This document shows, in pieces, positions 34,324 to 43,749 of a stretch of DNA of 64,000 nt. Both the position numbers and the translations under genes were made by a program. The stretch's first letter is position 1, and each line of letters starts with the position of its first letter. The notes below the pieces were generated by a model. The model ran no database searches. It was not told the origin of the DNA and worked only from the letters and a program-made list of their open reading frames with translations. The stretch is from Crossiella sp. SN42 (GTDB lineage Bacteria > Actinomycetota > Actinomycetes > Mycobacteriales > Pseudonocardiaceae), in NCBI RefSeq assembly GCF_023897065.1, contig NZ_JAMHIV010000009.1, positions 124,001 through 188,000 of the forward strand, read 5' to 3'.

Positions 34324-36798
34324 TCAGCGGGCGGGGCGCAGGACCGAAGGCGGGAACAGGCGCGAGCGCCAGCCCAGCGGGGAGTTCGCGGTGAGGCTGT
34401 CCAGGACCTGGCGCACCGCGGCGAACAGCTCCGGCTCCGGCCGTTCCGCGCCGCCGTACCAGGACCGCTCCACCGCGCCGATGATCGTGCGCAGGCCGTT
34501 CTGGCCCCGCTCGTCCAGCTTGTGCTCGCGCACCAGCTTCCTGGCCGCCGCGCGCACCGTCTCCGTGCCGGCCACCGCCGCGCCCCGGTCCACCGAGGCC
34601 GCCATCAGCTCCTGCCAGGCCGCGCCCGCCGCGTCCGGCCCGCCGACCGCGACCGCGTGCAGGCGGCGGTCCCGCAGGTAGCGGCGCAGCCAGGACGGCA
34701 CCGCCAGTGCGACCCCGGCCAGGCCCAGCGTGAACAGGGTCCACCACAGCGCGGGATGCACCAGGTGCCACAGCGGTATCAGCACCGCGGCGCCACCGGC
34801 CAGCGCGGCCAGGCCCCACCACAGCTCCGGCGGCTCCTTGCCGTTGGAGAGCACCCCGGCCTGGCGTTCCCGCCTGCGGGCCTGGGTGACCGCGGCGCCG
34901 CGGGCGGCGGCGGCCAGCGCGAGCAGCAGCAGCGGGCCGGAGGTGAACCACACCCACAGCGGCAGGATGGTGTCGTCCCGGTCGTTGTTCTGCTGGGTGT
35001 CGTTGTTCGGGTTCTGGCCGGGGTTCACGGTGGTGGTCGGCGCGACCGTGGTGGGCCGGGCGGCCGTGCTGGGCAGCGCCGAGTTGCCCTCGTCGCCGGG
35101 GTTGGGCTGCTCGTAGGGGGCGGTGCTGCCGCGGCTGTCCGGCAGCGGGGTCGGGTCGAACGGGATCCAGCCGAGGCCGTTGAAGAACACCTCGACCCAG
35201 GCGTGCGCGTCGTTGGTGGTGATCGTCCGGTAGTTGCCGCTGGCGAAGCCGGGGGTGAACCCGACCGCGACCCTGGCGGGCACCTGCACCGAGCGCAGCA
35301 TGGCCACCATCGAGGAGGCGAACTGCTCGCAGTAGCCGGTCTTGCCGTTGAACAGGAAGTCCACCAGCGGGTCGCCCTGGCCGGTGCCCTCGGTGCGCAG
35401 CTGGTACTTGAACCCGCCGTCCTTGGCCAGGAAGTTGCGCAGCGCCAGCGCCTTGTCGTAGTCGGTGCCCGCGTTCCTGGTGACCTGCCTGGCCAGCGAC
35501 TCCACCTGCGGGTCCACGCTGTGGTCGTAGTAGCGCTCGCCGATCAGCGCGGCGTTGCGGGACCGCCCGCCCGGTGCGGCGCGCATGGCCTCCGCCGTCG
35601 GGTCGGGCAGGATCGAGGCCTGCAGGTACCGGCCAGGGCTCTGCCGGTTGGGCGCGTGCACGATGCCCGCGGTCGGGTCGTAGCTCCAGTTGTCCGCGAT
35701 GTTGGAGAACATCAGCGGCACGCCGTAGACCGGCAGCCACGGGTCGAGGAAGCCGACGGTCTCGATGTCGACCTCGATCTGCTTGCCCTCGGCGAGCAGC
35801 CGCCGCCGGTCCGTCCCCGGCGGCAGCGCCAGCTCACCCCTGGTCGGCTGCCCGTCCAGCTGCGGGTCGACCTCGAAGCCGCGCTGCGCGTCGTACTTGC
35901 TCAGCGTCATCACCCGCAGGTACGGGGGCCGGTCCGGCAGCCCGCGCACCCGGAACATCTCGATGTTGCGGTCCCGCTCCAGGTGCCCGCGCAGCGAGGT
36001 GAACGCGTTGAGCCCGATCGAGGCGGTCGCGTCGGCCGCGCCCCCGCCGGGCAGCCTGCCCGCGGTGCCGACCATGGTCAGCACCGCGCCGGCGAACAGC
36101 GCGATCACCACCGCGGCCGAGGCCACCCCGACCGCGGCGTGCGCCGAGCCGTCCCCCGAGCGCAGCGCGGGCAGGCCGAGCCTGCCCCGCCACAGCCGGT
36201 GCCGCTGACGTTCGTCGATGACCAGCAGCAGCGCGAACCCGGCCGCGCCGGCGGCAAAGGACCACCAGGGCAGCAGCTCGTCGGCCAGTGAGGCGGGCAC
36301 CGCGTACACGCACAACAGCACCAGTCCGGAGGCCGCGGGCGCGGCGGCGGCCACCGCGAGGGTGTCCACCACGATCGCGACCAGGCCGATCGCCACGCAC
36401 ACCAGGCACAGCATCGCCGCGGTCGCGGTCACCGGCGGCACCCCGGTCTGCACCTGGGCCATCGCCTGCCGCAGCACCCCGATCAGGTCGCTGAGCGCGG
36501 CCGGGCCGGGCAGCACCACCAGCAGGCCGCTGCGGGTGAACACCGCGGTCAGGAAGCACAGCAGGCCGACGAACTGGCCGAGCGCGACCAGCGGCGTCGG
36601 CGTGCGGACCGAGCGCAGCGCGATCCCGGTGCCCGCGATCACCGCCACGGTGACCGCGACGAACACCAGCCAGCGCACCCCGTCGATGACCCCGGACAGC
36701 GAGGTGGCCGCGGTCAGCACGGCCAGTCCCGCGGCACTGGGCACCACCGGCCCGGTCCAGCCGACCGGAGCGGCCACCGCCCTCCGCCTGTTCACCAT
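34324..36798 (-). CDS. TgpA-like membrane transglutaminase (DUF3488/DUF4129)
   Basis: 824 residues. Six to seven N-terminal membrane segments, an extracytoplasmic transglutaminase-like domain, then another membrane segment and a cytoplasmic DUF4129-like tail. The catalytic triad can be read: Cys in KTGYCEQFASSM near residue 510, His in NDAHAWVEVF near 550, Asp in WIPFDPTP near 565. A Ser/Thr/Asn-rich low-complexity linker (TTVAPTTTVNPGQNPNNDTQ) follows. Third gene of the MoxR-DUF58-TgpA operon, which in many bacteria sits near wall-synthesis genes; substrate unproven. Confidence 0.9.
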   Translation of the reverse strand: MVNRRRAVAAPVGWTGPVVPSAAGLAVLTAATSLSGVIDGVRWLVFVAVTVAVIAGTGIALRSVRTPTPLVALGQFVGLLCFLTAVFTRSGLLVVLPGPAALSDLIGVLRQAMAQVQTGVPPVTATAAMLCLVCVAIGLVAIVVDTLAVAAAAPAASGLVLLCVYAVPASLADELLPWWSFAAGAAGFALLLVIDERQRHRLWRGRLGLPALRSGDGSAHAAVGVASAAVVIALFAGAVLTMVGTAGRLPGGGAADATASIGLNAFTSLRGHLERDRNIEMFRVRGLPDRPPYLRVMTLSKYDAQRGFEVDPQLDGQPTRGELALPPGTDRRRLLAEGKQIEVDIETVGFLDPWLPVYGVPLMFSNIADNWSYDPTAGIVHAPNRQSPGRYLQASILPDPTAEAMRAAPGGRSRNAALIGERYYDHSVDPQVESLARQVTRNAGTDYDKALALRNFLAKDGGFKYQLRTEGTGQGDPLVDFLFNGKTGYCEQFASSMVAMLRSVQVPARVAVGFTPGFASGNYRTITTNDAHAWVEVFFNGLGWIPFDPTPLPDSRGSTAPYEQPNPGDEGNSALPSTAARPTTVAPTTTVNPGQNPNNDTQQNNDRDDTILPLWVWFTSGPLLLLALAAAARGAAVTQARRRERQAGVLSNGKEPPELWWGLAALAGGAAVLIPLWHLVHPALWWTLFTLGLAGVALAVPSWLRRYLRDRRLHAVAVGGPDAAGAAWQELMAASVDRGAAVAGTETVRAAARKLVREHKLDERGQNGLRTIIGAVERSWYGGAERPEPELFAAVRQVLDSLTANSPLGWRSRLFPPSVLRPAR

Positions 36799-36808
36799 CA
36801 GCCCTCGC

Positions 36809-38080
36809 TCACCACGGCCCAGCGCCGGCCACGTGGCCGCTGGACATCCGTTCCGGCACGGTGTTGCACAGCAGCGACCACACCGCGGCCATGCCCTGCT
36901 CCGGCCGGGCCACCACCGCGCCCCAGCCGGCCGAGGTGAGCAGCCGCAGCGCGTCCTGCGGGTCGGCGCCCCGCTCCTCGCGCGCGCTGGCCCACCCGTT
37001 GACGTCCAGCAGCACCGCGAGGCTGCGCACCCCGCGCGGCCGGAAGCGCACCAGCTCGGCCACCGCGGCCGGGGTCACATCGCCCAGCACCGCGATCATC
37101 TCCCGGCCCGCGCCGGGGTCGCCGGTGACCGCCAGCTGCGCGCGGTGCGCCGGGTGCAGCGCGGCCAGCGCGTCCAGCACCGGCACGTCGCTGAGCCCGG
37201 CCGAGGCGGAGCCGCCGGCCAGCAGCACGCCCTCCTCGGTGCACAGCCGCACGTGCTGGCCGTGTTTGTGCAGGTGCAGGCAGATGCTCGCGGCCAGCGA
37301 GATGGCCCACTCCAGGCTGGAGGTGGGGCCGTTGCCGCGGTGCGCGTCGGCCCTGGTGTCCAGCAGCACCGAGACGCCGCCGTGCCACGGGCTCTCCTCC
37401 ACCCGCACCATCAGCTCGTCCCGCCGCGCGGTCGACTTCCAGTGCACCTTGCGCAGGTCGTCGCCGTGCCGGTACTGCCGGATGATCGCGTCGTCCTCGC
37501 CCTGCCCGGCCCGCAGCCGCACCGCGCCGTCATCGCCGGCGCCCATGCCGGAGCCGTGCGGCAGCCCGGTCAGCGCGACCACCTTGGGCACTACCACCAG
37601 CCTGCTGCGCCCGCCGAGCTCGCGCTCGAACTCGGCCAGCCCGAACGGGTCGGTGACCCTGGCCCGCAGCGGGCCCAGCTGGTGCACGCCGCGCATCACC
37701 GGCTGCAGCGGGTAGCGCAGCACCGCGGCGCTGCGCCGGGGCAGCCGCTCCACCACGAACCTCGGCTTGTTGCCCAGGGCGTAGGGCACGCCGTCCTCCA
37801 GCATCAGCCCGCCCGCGGGCAGCCGTCCCGAGCTGCGCACCTCCAGGCGCACCTCGGAACTGGTGCCCACCGGCACCCGCTCCGGCACCAGGTGGCGCAG
37901 CGCGGCCAGGCCGATCCGGGCGTTGGCCGCCATCACCGCGGCGATGATCGGCAGCGCGACCACGAACACCGCGATCCGCAGCAGGTCACGTTCGTCGAGC
38001 AGCAGCGCGCACAGGGCGGCGGCGAGTCCGGCGGCGAGCAGGCATCGGCCCCTGGTGGTCAGTCCCGCCAACACGCCCAT
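36809..38080 (-). CDS. DUF58 (von Willebrand-like) protein of the MoxR operon
   Basis: 423 residues. Two N-terminal membrane helices (LLAAGLAAALCALLLD, IAVFVVALPIIAAVMAANAR), a beta-rich region, then the DUF58 core RQYRHGDDLRKVHWKSTARR near residue 205 followed by DELMVRVEES. The VWA-like domain follows with VSVLLDTRAD. DUF58 proteins are regular partners of MoxR ATPases and TgpA. Gap to TgpA is 10 bases and to MoxR 3 bases. Confidence 0.92.
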   Translation of the reverse strand: MGVLAGLTTRGRCLLAAGLAAALCALLLDERDLLRIAVFVVALPIIAAVMAANARIGLAALRHLVPERVPVGTSSEVRLEVRSSGRLPAGGLMLEDGVPYALGNKPRFVVERLPRRSAAVLRYPLQPVMRGVHQLGPLRARVTDPFGLAEFERELGGRSRLVVVPKVVALTGLPHGSGMGAGDDGAVRLRAGQGEDDAIIRQYRHGDDLRKVHWKSTARRDELMVRVEESPWHGGVSVLLDTRADAHRGNGPTSSLEWAISLAASICLHLHKHGQHVRLCTEEGVLLAGGSASAGLSDVPVLDALAALHPAHRAQLAVTGDPGAGREMIAVLGDVTPAAVAELVRFRPRGVRSLAVLLDVNGWASAREERGADPQDALRLLTSAGWGAVVARPEQGMAAVWSLLCNTVPERMSSGHVAGAGPW

Positions 38081-38083
38081 GGA

Positions 38084-39166
38084 TCACCTGGCTCCGCGCA
38101 GGCCGGCGTGCCACTGCTGGCTCTGGCCCTGGCTGTTGCCGGGACCCTGCGGCACCGGCACCCGCTGCACCAGCCCGCGGACCAGGTCGGCGGGGGAGCG
38201 GCGGGCGGCCTGCGCCTCGGCGGTGAGCACCAGGCGGTGCGCCAGCACCGGCACGGCCACCGCGTGCACGTCGTCGGGCACCACGAACTCGCGCCCGGAC
38301 AGCGCCGCCTGCGCCCGCGCGGCCCGCACCAGGTGCAGGGTCGAGCGCGGCGAGGCGCCCAGCCGCAGCTCGGGCAGGCGGCGGGTGGCCGAGACCAGCT
38401 CCACGGTGTAACGCCGGATCTCCGGCGAGAGATGAACCTCGCGAACGGTGGCCACGAGCTGGCGCACCCGTTCGGCGTCGGAGACCGGCTTGAGGTCGGC
38501 CATCGGGTCGTGCCCGGCGTGCTCGTCGACCATGGCCAGCTCGGCCTGCGGGTCGGGGTAGCCGATGGAGACCCTGGCGGTGAACCGGTCGCGCTGGGCC
38601 TCGGGCAGGGCGTAGGTGCCCTCCATCTCCACCGGGTTCTGGGTGGCGATGACCATGAACGGCGAGTCCAGGGTGTAGCTGCGGCCGTCCACCGTGACCT
38701 GGTGTTCCTCCATGCACTCCAGCAGGGCGGACTGGGTCTTCGGGGAGGCGCGGTTGATCTCGTCGCCGACCACGATGTTGGCGAAGACCGGCCCGGGCCG
38801 GAACTCGAACTCGCTGTTCTGGCGGTTGAAGATGGACACGCCGGTGATGTCGCTGGGCAGCAGGTCCGGGGTGAACTGGATCCGGCTGACCGAGCAGTCG
38901 ATGGACCGGGCCAGCGCCTTGGCCAGCGAGGTCTTGCCGACTCCCGGCACGTCCTCGACCAGCAGGTGGCCCTCGGCGAGCAGGGTGACCAGCGCGATCC
39001 GCACCACTTCCGGCTTGCCGACCAGCACCCGTTCGACGTTGGCCGCGATCCGCGAGGCGGTGGCGTGTAGCTCCGGCAACCCGCCGACCTCGCGCGGACT
39101 GACCGTGGTCCCGTCCTCGCCGTACTGATGGCCGGATAGTGCGGCGGGCTGGGTACTGGGCGTCAC
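38084..39166 (-). CDS. MoxR-family AAA+ ATPase
   Basis: 360 residues. Walker A LVEDVPGVGKTSLAKALAR near residue 70, Walker B ANIVVGDEINRASPKTQSAL, sensor ATQNPVEMEGTYALPEAQRD with the MoxR-specific RFTARVSIGYPD. The Gln/Ser/Arg-rich tail is short. Chaperone-like ATPase that matures or remodels envelope proteins in partnership with DUF58. First gene of the operon; divergent from mraZ, whose promoter lies about 320 bases away. Confidence 0.93.
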   Translation of the reverse strand: MTPSTQPAALSGHQYGEDGTTVSPREVGGLPELHATASRIAANVERVLVGKPEVVRIALVTLLAEGHLLVEDVPGVGKTSLAKALARSIDCSVSRIQFTPDLLPSDITGVSIFNRQNSEFEFRPGPVFANIVVGDEINRASPKTQSALLECMEEHQVTVDGRSYTLDSPFMVIATQNPVEMEGTYALPEAQRDRFTARVSIGYPDPQAELAMVDEHAGHDPMADLKPVSDAERVRQLVATVREVHLSPEIRRYTVELVSATRRLPELRLGASPRSTLHLVRAARAQAALSGREFVVPDDVHAVAVPVLAHRLVLTAEAQAARRSPADLVRGLVQRVPVPQGPGNSQGQSQQWHAGLRGAR

Positions 39167-39489
39167 ACGTCCTCCTGCTGAGACCTTATGCGGCAGCCTG
39201 CCACGCAGTCTGTCAAAACCGGGCTAAGGGACCTACCGGTCGGGGTCAGTCATACCGCACACCTGGTGCCCCACATCGTCCCCCACTTCTCACCACCGTG
39301 GACGGCCGATAGGCCAACTGGTTGCTCTTCCGGCCTGGATTCGTGGGCGGAGGGTGATCGGATGGCTGTGGTTTCCACCCGCTCCGGCTGCCTCTCCGGG
39401 CAGGTCCCCCCACGGGGCCCCACGCGGCACCACCGCCTCCTTCCTGCGAAAACGCCGACACACCCGGGGGACAACGGGCCCGTTTCGCG
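39167..39489. other. Divergent moxR/mraZ intergenic region, upstream part
   Basis: 323 bases before the mraZ promoter. CCCCA clusters near 39270-39290 are TGGGG on the other strand, but their spacing is 12, not 10, so they do not make a MraZ site. No gene seen. Confidence 0.45.
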
Positions 39490-39517
39490 TTGACTGTGGA
39501 GCAAAGTGGGGTACTGT
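39490..39517 (+). promoter_or_regulatory. mraZ promoter
   Basis: -35 TTGACT at 39490-39495 and -10 TACTGT at 39512-39517 with a 16-base spacer. The -10 overlaps the first two MraZ boxes. Confidence 0.7.
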
Positions 39518-39531
39518 GGCGGCCGGTGGGG
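39507..39531 (+). promoter_or_regulatory. MraZ operator: three TGGSG repeats with 5-base spacers
   Basis: TGGGG-TACTG-TGGCG-GCCGG-TGGGG: three boxes at 39507, 39517 and 39527, exactly 10 bases apart. This is the layout reported for MraZ binding sites, and it lies over the -10 element, so MraZ should repress its own operon. Confidence 0.8.
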
Positions 39532-39585
39532 CAAACGGGGGCCCCGCTGCCGGTCCCGTCGGGTCGGTTGGGAGGTGCGTTGCCG

Positions 39586-40017
39586 ATGTTCCTCGGTACC
39601 CACAGCCCAAAGCTCGACGACAAGGGGCGGCTCACCCTGCCGGCGAAGTTCCGGGACGCACTCGCGGGGGGTCTGATGCTCACCAAGGGCCAGGACCACT
39701 GCCTGTTCGTCTTCCCGCGAGCGGAGTTCGAGCAGATGGCGCGGAAGGTGGCCGAGGCGCCGTTCACCAACGAGGCGGTCCGCGCGTACCAGCGCTACTT
39801 GTTCGCAGGCACGGACGAGCAGCGTCCTGACTCGCAGGGCCGGATCTCGATCACGCCGGAACTGCGGCGCTATGCCTCGCTGACCAAGGAGTGCGTGGTC
39901 ATCGGGGCGATCAACCGGCTGGAGATCTGGGACGCCACCGCCTGGGAGCGCTACCTCGAAGAACACGAGGACAGCTACGCGCAGGCACGCGAGGAGGTGC
40001 TCCCCGGAGTCTTCTAG
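39586..40017 (+). CDS. mraZ: Transcriptional regulator MraZ
   Basis: 143 residues, the usual length. Two AbrB-like half-domains: [20 protein letters not shown] with FRD at residues 2-24 and [19 protein letters not shown] near residue 85, each with the conserved DxxGR. Autorepressor of the division/wall operon. The ATG at 39586 gives the conserved MFLGT start; GGGAGG is 12 bases upstream, so an in-frame TTG at 39580 is a weaker alternative. First gene of mraZ-rsmH-ftsL-ftsI; the 170-base gap to rsmH is larger than the other junctions in the operon, which overlap. Confidence 0.97.
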   Translation: MFLGTHSPKLDDKGRLTLPAKFRDALAGGLMLTKGQDHCLFVFPRAEFEQMARKVAEAPFTNEAVRAYQRYLFAGTDEQRPDSQGRISITPELRRYASLTKECVVIGAINRLEIWDATAWERYLEEHEDSYAQAREEVLPGVF

Positions 40018-40186
40018 AAGACGTGCGTGAGGCATTCATTCGGATGCGGCTTGGCCTCGGTCCGCTCGGCTTTCGACCCTGGTGCACCTTCCCCGGCACC
40101 AGGTGCGACGGGCGGGCGGGGACCTGGCGGCATCCGGGAGACGTTCCAGGCACCTGCTTGTCGCGCATGGGCGGGTAAGAGAGGTA

Positions 40187-41152
40187 GTGACCGCCATGAC
40201 CGGGCAGCCGCAACACGTGTCGGTGCTGTTGGACCGCACGCTTGAGCTGCTCGCGCCCGCGCTGAGCGCACCGGGAGCCGTGGCCGTCGACGCCACCCTC
40301 GGCCTCGGCGGGCACTCGGAGGCACTGCTCGCCGCGCACCCCGGGCTGACGCTGATCGGCCTGGACCGGGACACCCAGGCCCTCAAGCTCGCCGGCGAAA
40401 GACTCGCTGCATACAACGCGCGTACCCATCTTGTGCACGCGGTGTACGACGAGCTGCCCGAGGTGCTGCTCGACCTCGGTATACCGCGAGTACACGGAGT
40501 GCTCTTCGACTGCGGCGTGTCCTCGCTGCAACTGGACGCGGTCGAACGCGGCTTCGCCTACTCCAAGGACTCGCCGCTGGACATGCGGATGGACCCGAGC
40601 GGGCCGATCACCGCGGCGGACATCCTCAACACCTACGGCCACGGTGACCTGGCCCGGATCCTGCGCGACTACGGCGAGGAGCGGTTCGCGGGCAAGATCG
40701 CCTCGGCCATCGTGCGGGAACGGGAGAAGGAGCCGTTCACCACGAGTGGACGCCTGGTGGACCTGCTGTACGCAACGGTCCCCGCGGCCACCCGGCGCAC
40801 CGGCGGCCACCCGGCCAAGCGGACCTTCCAGGCGCTGCGCATCGAGGTCAACGCCGAGCTGGACGTGCTGCGCCGGGCCATCCCGGCCGCGATCGACGCG
40901 CTGGTGCTCGGCGGCCGGATCGCGGTGATGTCGTTCCAGTCGCTGGAAGACAAGATCGTCAAGCGGGTGCTGGTCGAACGCGCCACCTCGACCACCCCGC
41001 AGGGCCTGCCGGTGGAGCTGCCCGGCCACGGACCCGAGCTGCGGCTGCTCACCCGCGGCTCCGAACAGGCCAGTGAGCAGGAGGTGGCGGTCAACCCGAG
41101 GGCCGCCTCGGTGCGGCTGCGCGCCGCGGAGCGGATCAGGGAGGCGACATGA
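40187..41152 (+). CDS. rsmH: 16S rRNA m4C1402 methyltransferase
   Basis: 321 residues from a GTG with AGAGAGG upstream (ATG at 40196 gives 318). [16 protein letters not shown] at the N-terminus, SAM motif [23 protein letters not shown], then [20 protein letters not shown] and the long [20 protein letters not shown] block are diagnostic of RsmH/MraW. It methylates N4 of C1402 in 16S rRNA. Stop overlaps the ftsL ATG by 4 bases. Confidence 0.96.
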   Translation: MTAMTGQPQHVSVLLDRTLELLAPALSAPGAVAVDATLGLGGHSEALLAAHPGLTLIGLDRDTQALKLAGERLAAYNARTHLVHAVYDELPEVLLDLGIPRVHGVLFDCGVSSLQLDAVERGFAYSKDSPLDMRMDPSGPITAADILNTYGHGDLARILRDYGEERFAGKIASAIVREREKEPFTTSGRLVDLLYATVPAATRRTGGHPAKRTFQALRIEVNAELDVLRRAIPAAIDALVLGGRIAVMSFQSLEDKIVKRVLVERATSTTPQGLPVELPGHGPELRLLTRGSEQASEQEVAVNPRAASVRLRAAERIREAT

Positions 41153-41787
41153 CCGCACCAGCTCGGCAGACCCCGCCCGAACTCCCGGAGCACCAGACTC
41201 CGGTCACCCCCGGCGATCGCGGTCGCTCCTCCGCGGCCGAACGCGCCTACGCCCGCCGCGAGCAGCGCAAGGACCGCTGGCTGCGCCCGGTGCAGGAACG
41301 CGCGGCCGCCACCGGTTTCCGCGCGCCGTTCGTGCTCATGGTGATGTCCCTGCTGGGCATCGGCCTGGTCACCTCGCTGTGGCTGACCACGGCCGCGGCC
41401 GCCGACTCGGTGAAGCTGGAGCAGATCAAGAAGGACGCCCGCGCCCAGGCCGAGCTGGTCGAGCTGCTGCGCCGGGAGGTGGCGACCAAGGAGTCCCCGG
41501 CCGAGCTGGACCGCAAGGCGCGCGAGATGGGCCTGGTGCCCGCGATCGACCCGGCGATGCTGGTGCAGAAGCCGGATGGCAGCTGGGGCGTGGTCGGCGA
41601 GCCGAAGGCGGTCAAGCCCCAGTCCCGGCAGCAGCCGAACTCCTCGGCGCAGAGCCCGCCGCCGGAGCAGGACCCGCAGGGCCGGCCCGCCGACGGCGCG
41701 CAGGGTGGTCAGCACCAGGGCGGTGAGCCGCCAGCGGACCACCAGCCCGGCGCGGAGCAGGGCGAGCAGCCAGGAGGAACGGGCTGA
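41149..41787 (+). CDS. ftsL: FtsL-like cell-division protein
   Basis: 212 residues. A basic cytoplasmic N-terminus, one membrane segment ([20 protein letters not shown]), and an extracytoplasmic coiled coil ([20 protein letters not shown]) ending in the AREMGLVPA motif of the FtsL/DivIC group. The last 70 residues are a Pro/Gln/Gly-rich disordered tail ([20 protein letters not shown]), longer than in Gram-negative FtsL and typical of actinobacteria. FtsL links FtsQ/FtsB to FtsI/FtsW at the septum. Assigned by position between rsmH and ftsI as much as by sequence. Confidence 0.9.
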   Translation: MTAPARQTPPELPEHQTPVTPGDRGRSSAAERAYARREQRKDRWLRPVQERAAATGFRAPFVLMVMSLLGIGLVTSLWLTTAAAADSVKLEQIKKDARAQAELVELLRREVATKESPAELDRKAREMGLVPAIDPAMLVQKPDGSWGVVGEPKAVKPQSRQQPNSSAQSPPPEQDPQGRPADGAQGGQHQGGEPPADHQPGAEQGEQPGGTG

Positions 41788-43697
41788 TGCAGCGTTCGCG
41801 CACGAGCCGCCCGGTCCGGTCGCGGTCCGTCCGCGGCGCCCGGTCCAGCCGCCCGCCCGGCGGCATGGGCAACCACCGCACCAGGACCGTGGTCGGCAGG
41901 CTCATGCTGGTCGTCATGCTGGTGGCGGCCGCGGTCAAGCTGGTCGAGGTGCAGATCGTGAACGCGGCCGAGTTCTCCGCCGCCTCCTCCCGGCAGCGCA
42001 GCACCCCGCAGGAGCTGCCCGGCCCGCGCGGCTCGATCACCGACCGCAACAGCGCGCTGCTCGCCTTCTCCAGCCAGGTCCGCGCGCTGTACGCGCTGCC
42101 GCAGCGGATCAACCAGGAGTGGGACAAGCTCGCCGAGGAGGGCAAGGCCAAGGGGGCCAAGGAGCCCGTGCCCAACGGCGAGGAGCGCAAGCGCCTCATC
42201 GCGGCCAAGATGAAGCAGGTGCTCGGCGACCAGGTCGACGAGAAGGACCTGCTGGACAAGCTGCGCAGGGAAGTCAAGTACGTGGTGCTGGTGCCCAGCG
42301 TCGAGCCGGGCAAGGCCAGGGAGATCACCAAGGCCTTCCCGGAGATCGGCGCGGAGTCCCGCGAGGAGCGGCAGTACCCCGGCGGCACGCTGGCCGCCGA
42401 CGTCATCGGCTACGCGAACTGGCGGACGGAGGACAAGCCGGGCCGCCTGGCCGGGCTGGAAGGCCTGGAGTCCTACCGCAACCAGCTGCTGACCGGCAAG
42501 AACGGCAAGCGGATCGTGGACACCGTGGCCAACAACGAGGACGCGGTCATCCCGGGCAGCGAGCGCGAGCAGATCCCGCCGACCCCCGGCTCCGACCTGG
42601 AGCTGACCGTGGACGCGGACCTGCAGTACCGGGTGCAGCAGCTGCTCAGCGACTACGTCCGCCGGGCAGGCGCGCGCAACGGCACGGCCGTGGTGATGGA
42701 CGTCAAGACCGCCGAGGTCTACGCGCTGGCCGATGACAAGCCCTACGACCTGAAGAACTTCACCAGCGCGACCAAGGAACAGATGAACCCGTTCGCGGTG
42801 ACCTCGCCGTTCGAACCGGGTTCGGTGAACAAGATCGTCACCGCCGCGGCGGGCATCGAGTACGGGCTGGTCACCCCGACCACCGTGCTCAACGTGCCCG
42901 GCAGCCTCAACTACCCCGGCTACACCGTCTCCGACGCCTGGGACCACGGCCTGGAGAAGATGACCTTCACCGGGGTGCTGGCCAAGTCCTCCAACGTGGG
43001 CACCCTGCTCACCGCCAAGGAGATCGGCGAGGACCGCTACGCCGACATGCTGGCCAAGTTCGGCCTCGGCAAGAAGACCGGCATCGGCCTGCCCGGCGAG
43101 TCGGCGGGCACGGTGCCGCCGCGCTCGCAGTGGTCGCAGTCCACCTTCGGCAACCTGCCGATCGGCCAGGGCCTGAACATGACCGTGCTGCAGATGGCCG
43201 GGATGTACCAGGCCATCGCCAACGACGGGGTGCGCATCCCGCCGCGGATCGTGCGCGCGGAGATCGGCCCGGACAAGCAGCGCCGGGAGGAGAAGCGCCC
43301 GGACGGCGTGCGGGTGGTCTCGCCGGAGACGGCCAAGACGGTGCGCGACATGATGCGTGCGGTGGTGCAGCAGGTGCCCGGCAAGCCGGACCTGCGGGGC
43401 ACCGGCCCGGCGGCCGCGCTGGAGGGGTACCAGATCTCCGGCAAGACCGGCACCGCGCAGCAGGTGGAGAACGGCCGGTACAGCAACACCAAGCACTGGA
43501 TCACCTTCGCCGGCATGGTGCCCGCGGACAACCCGCGGTTCGTGGTCGGGCTGATGCTGGACGCGCCCACCGAGGGCGGGCCGGACGGCAAGTCGGCGGC
43601 CCCGCTGTTCCACGAGATCGCCTCGTACCTGGTGCAGCGCTACCGCATCCCGGTCTCGCCGGAGCCCAGCCCGATCCAGAACCTGATCGTGCGCTGA
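41787..43697 (+). CDS. ftsI: Class B penicillin-binding protein, septal transpeptidase
   Basis: 636 residues. A basic N-terminus and one membrane anchor (LMLVVMLVAAAVKLVEVQIV), a dimerisation region beginning LPGPRGSITDRNSALLAFS, then the transpeptidase: SVNK tetrad in FEPGSVNKIVTAA near residue 345, SSN in LAKSSNVG near 400, and KTGT in ISGKTGTAQQV near 555. Shares one base (TGATG) with ftsL. No PASTA domain at the C-terminus. It is the last gene of the division cluster in this window: a terminator and lexA follow instead of murE. Confidence 0.96.
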   Translation: MQRSRTSRPVRSRSVRGARSSRPPGGMGNHRTRTVVGRLMLVVMLVAAAVKLVEVQIVNAAEFSAASSRQRSTPQELPGPRGSITDRNSALLAFSSQVRALYALPQRINQEWDKLAEEGKAKGAKEPVPNGEERKRLIAAKMKQVLGDQVDEKDLLDKLRREVKYVVLVPSVEPGKAREITKAFPEIGAESREERQYPGGTLAADVIGYANWRTEDKPGRLAGLEGLESYRNQLLTGKNGKRIVDTVANNEDAVIPGSEREQIPPTPGSDLELTVDADLQYRVQQLLSDYVRRAGARNGTAVVMDVKTAEVYALADDKPYDLKNFTSATKEQMNPFAVTSPFEPGSVNKIVTAAAGIEYGLVTPTTVLNVPGSLNYPGYTVSDAWDHGLEKMTFTGVLAKSSNVGTLLTAKEIGEDRYADMLAKFGLGKKTGIGLPGESAGTVPPRSQWSQSTFGNLPIGQGLNMTVLQMAGMYQAIANDGVRIPPRIVRAEIGPDKQRREEKRPDGVRVVSPETAKTVRDMMRAVVQQVPGKPDLRGTGPAAALEGYQISGKTGTAQQVENGRYSNTKHWITFAGMVPADNPRFVVGLMLDAPTEGGPDGKSAAPLFHEIASYLVQRYRIPVSPEPSPIQNLIVR

Positions 43698-43729
43698 ACC
43701 CCCGCCCCCAGCAGCGGGGACGGGGGTTC
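43696..43729. terminator. Bidirectional terminator between ftsI and lexA
   Basis: GAACCCCCG/CGGGGGTTC 9-bp stem extended by CCCC/GGGG across one mismatch, starting within the ftsI stop codon. Confidence 0.75.
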
Positions 43730-43749
43730 AGGCACAGCTGTCCGGGCGG

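Noticed and set aside
39260-39300. Second MraZ operator on the minus strand for moxR
   Set aside because: TGGGG boxes are 12 bases apart rather than 10, and only two are present.
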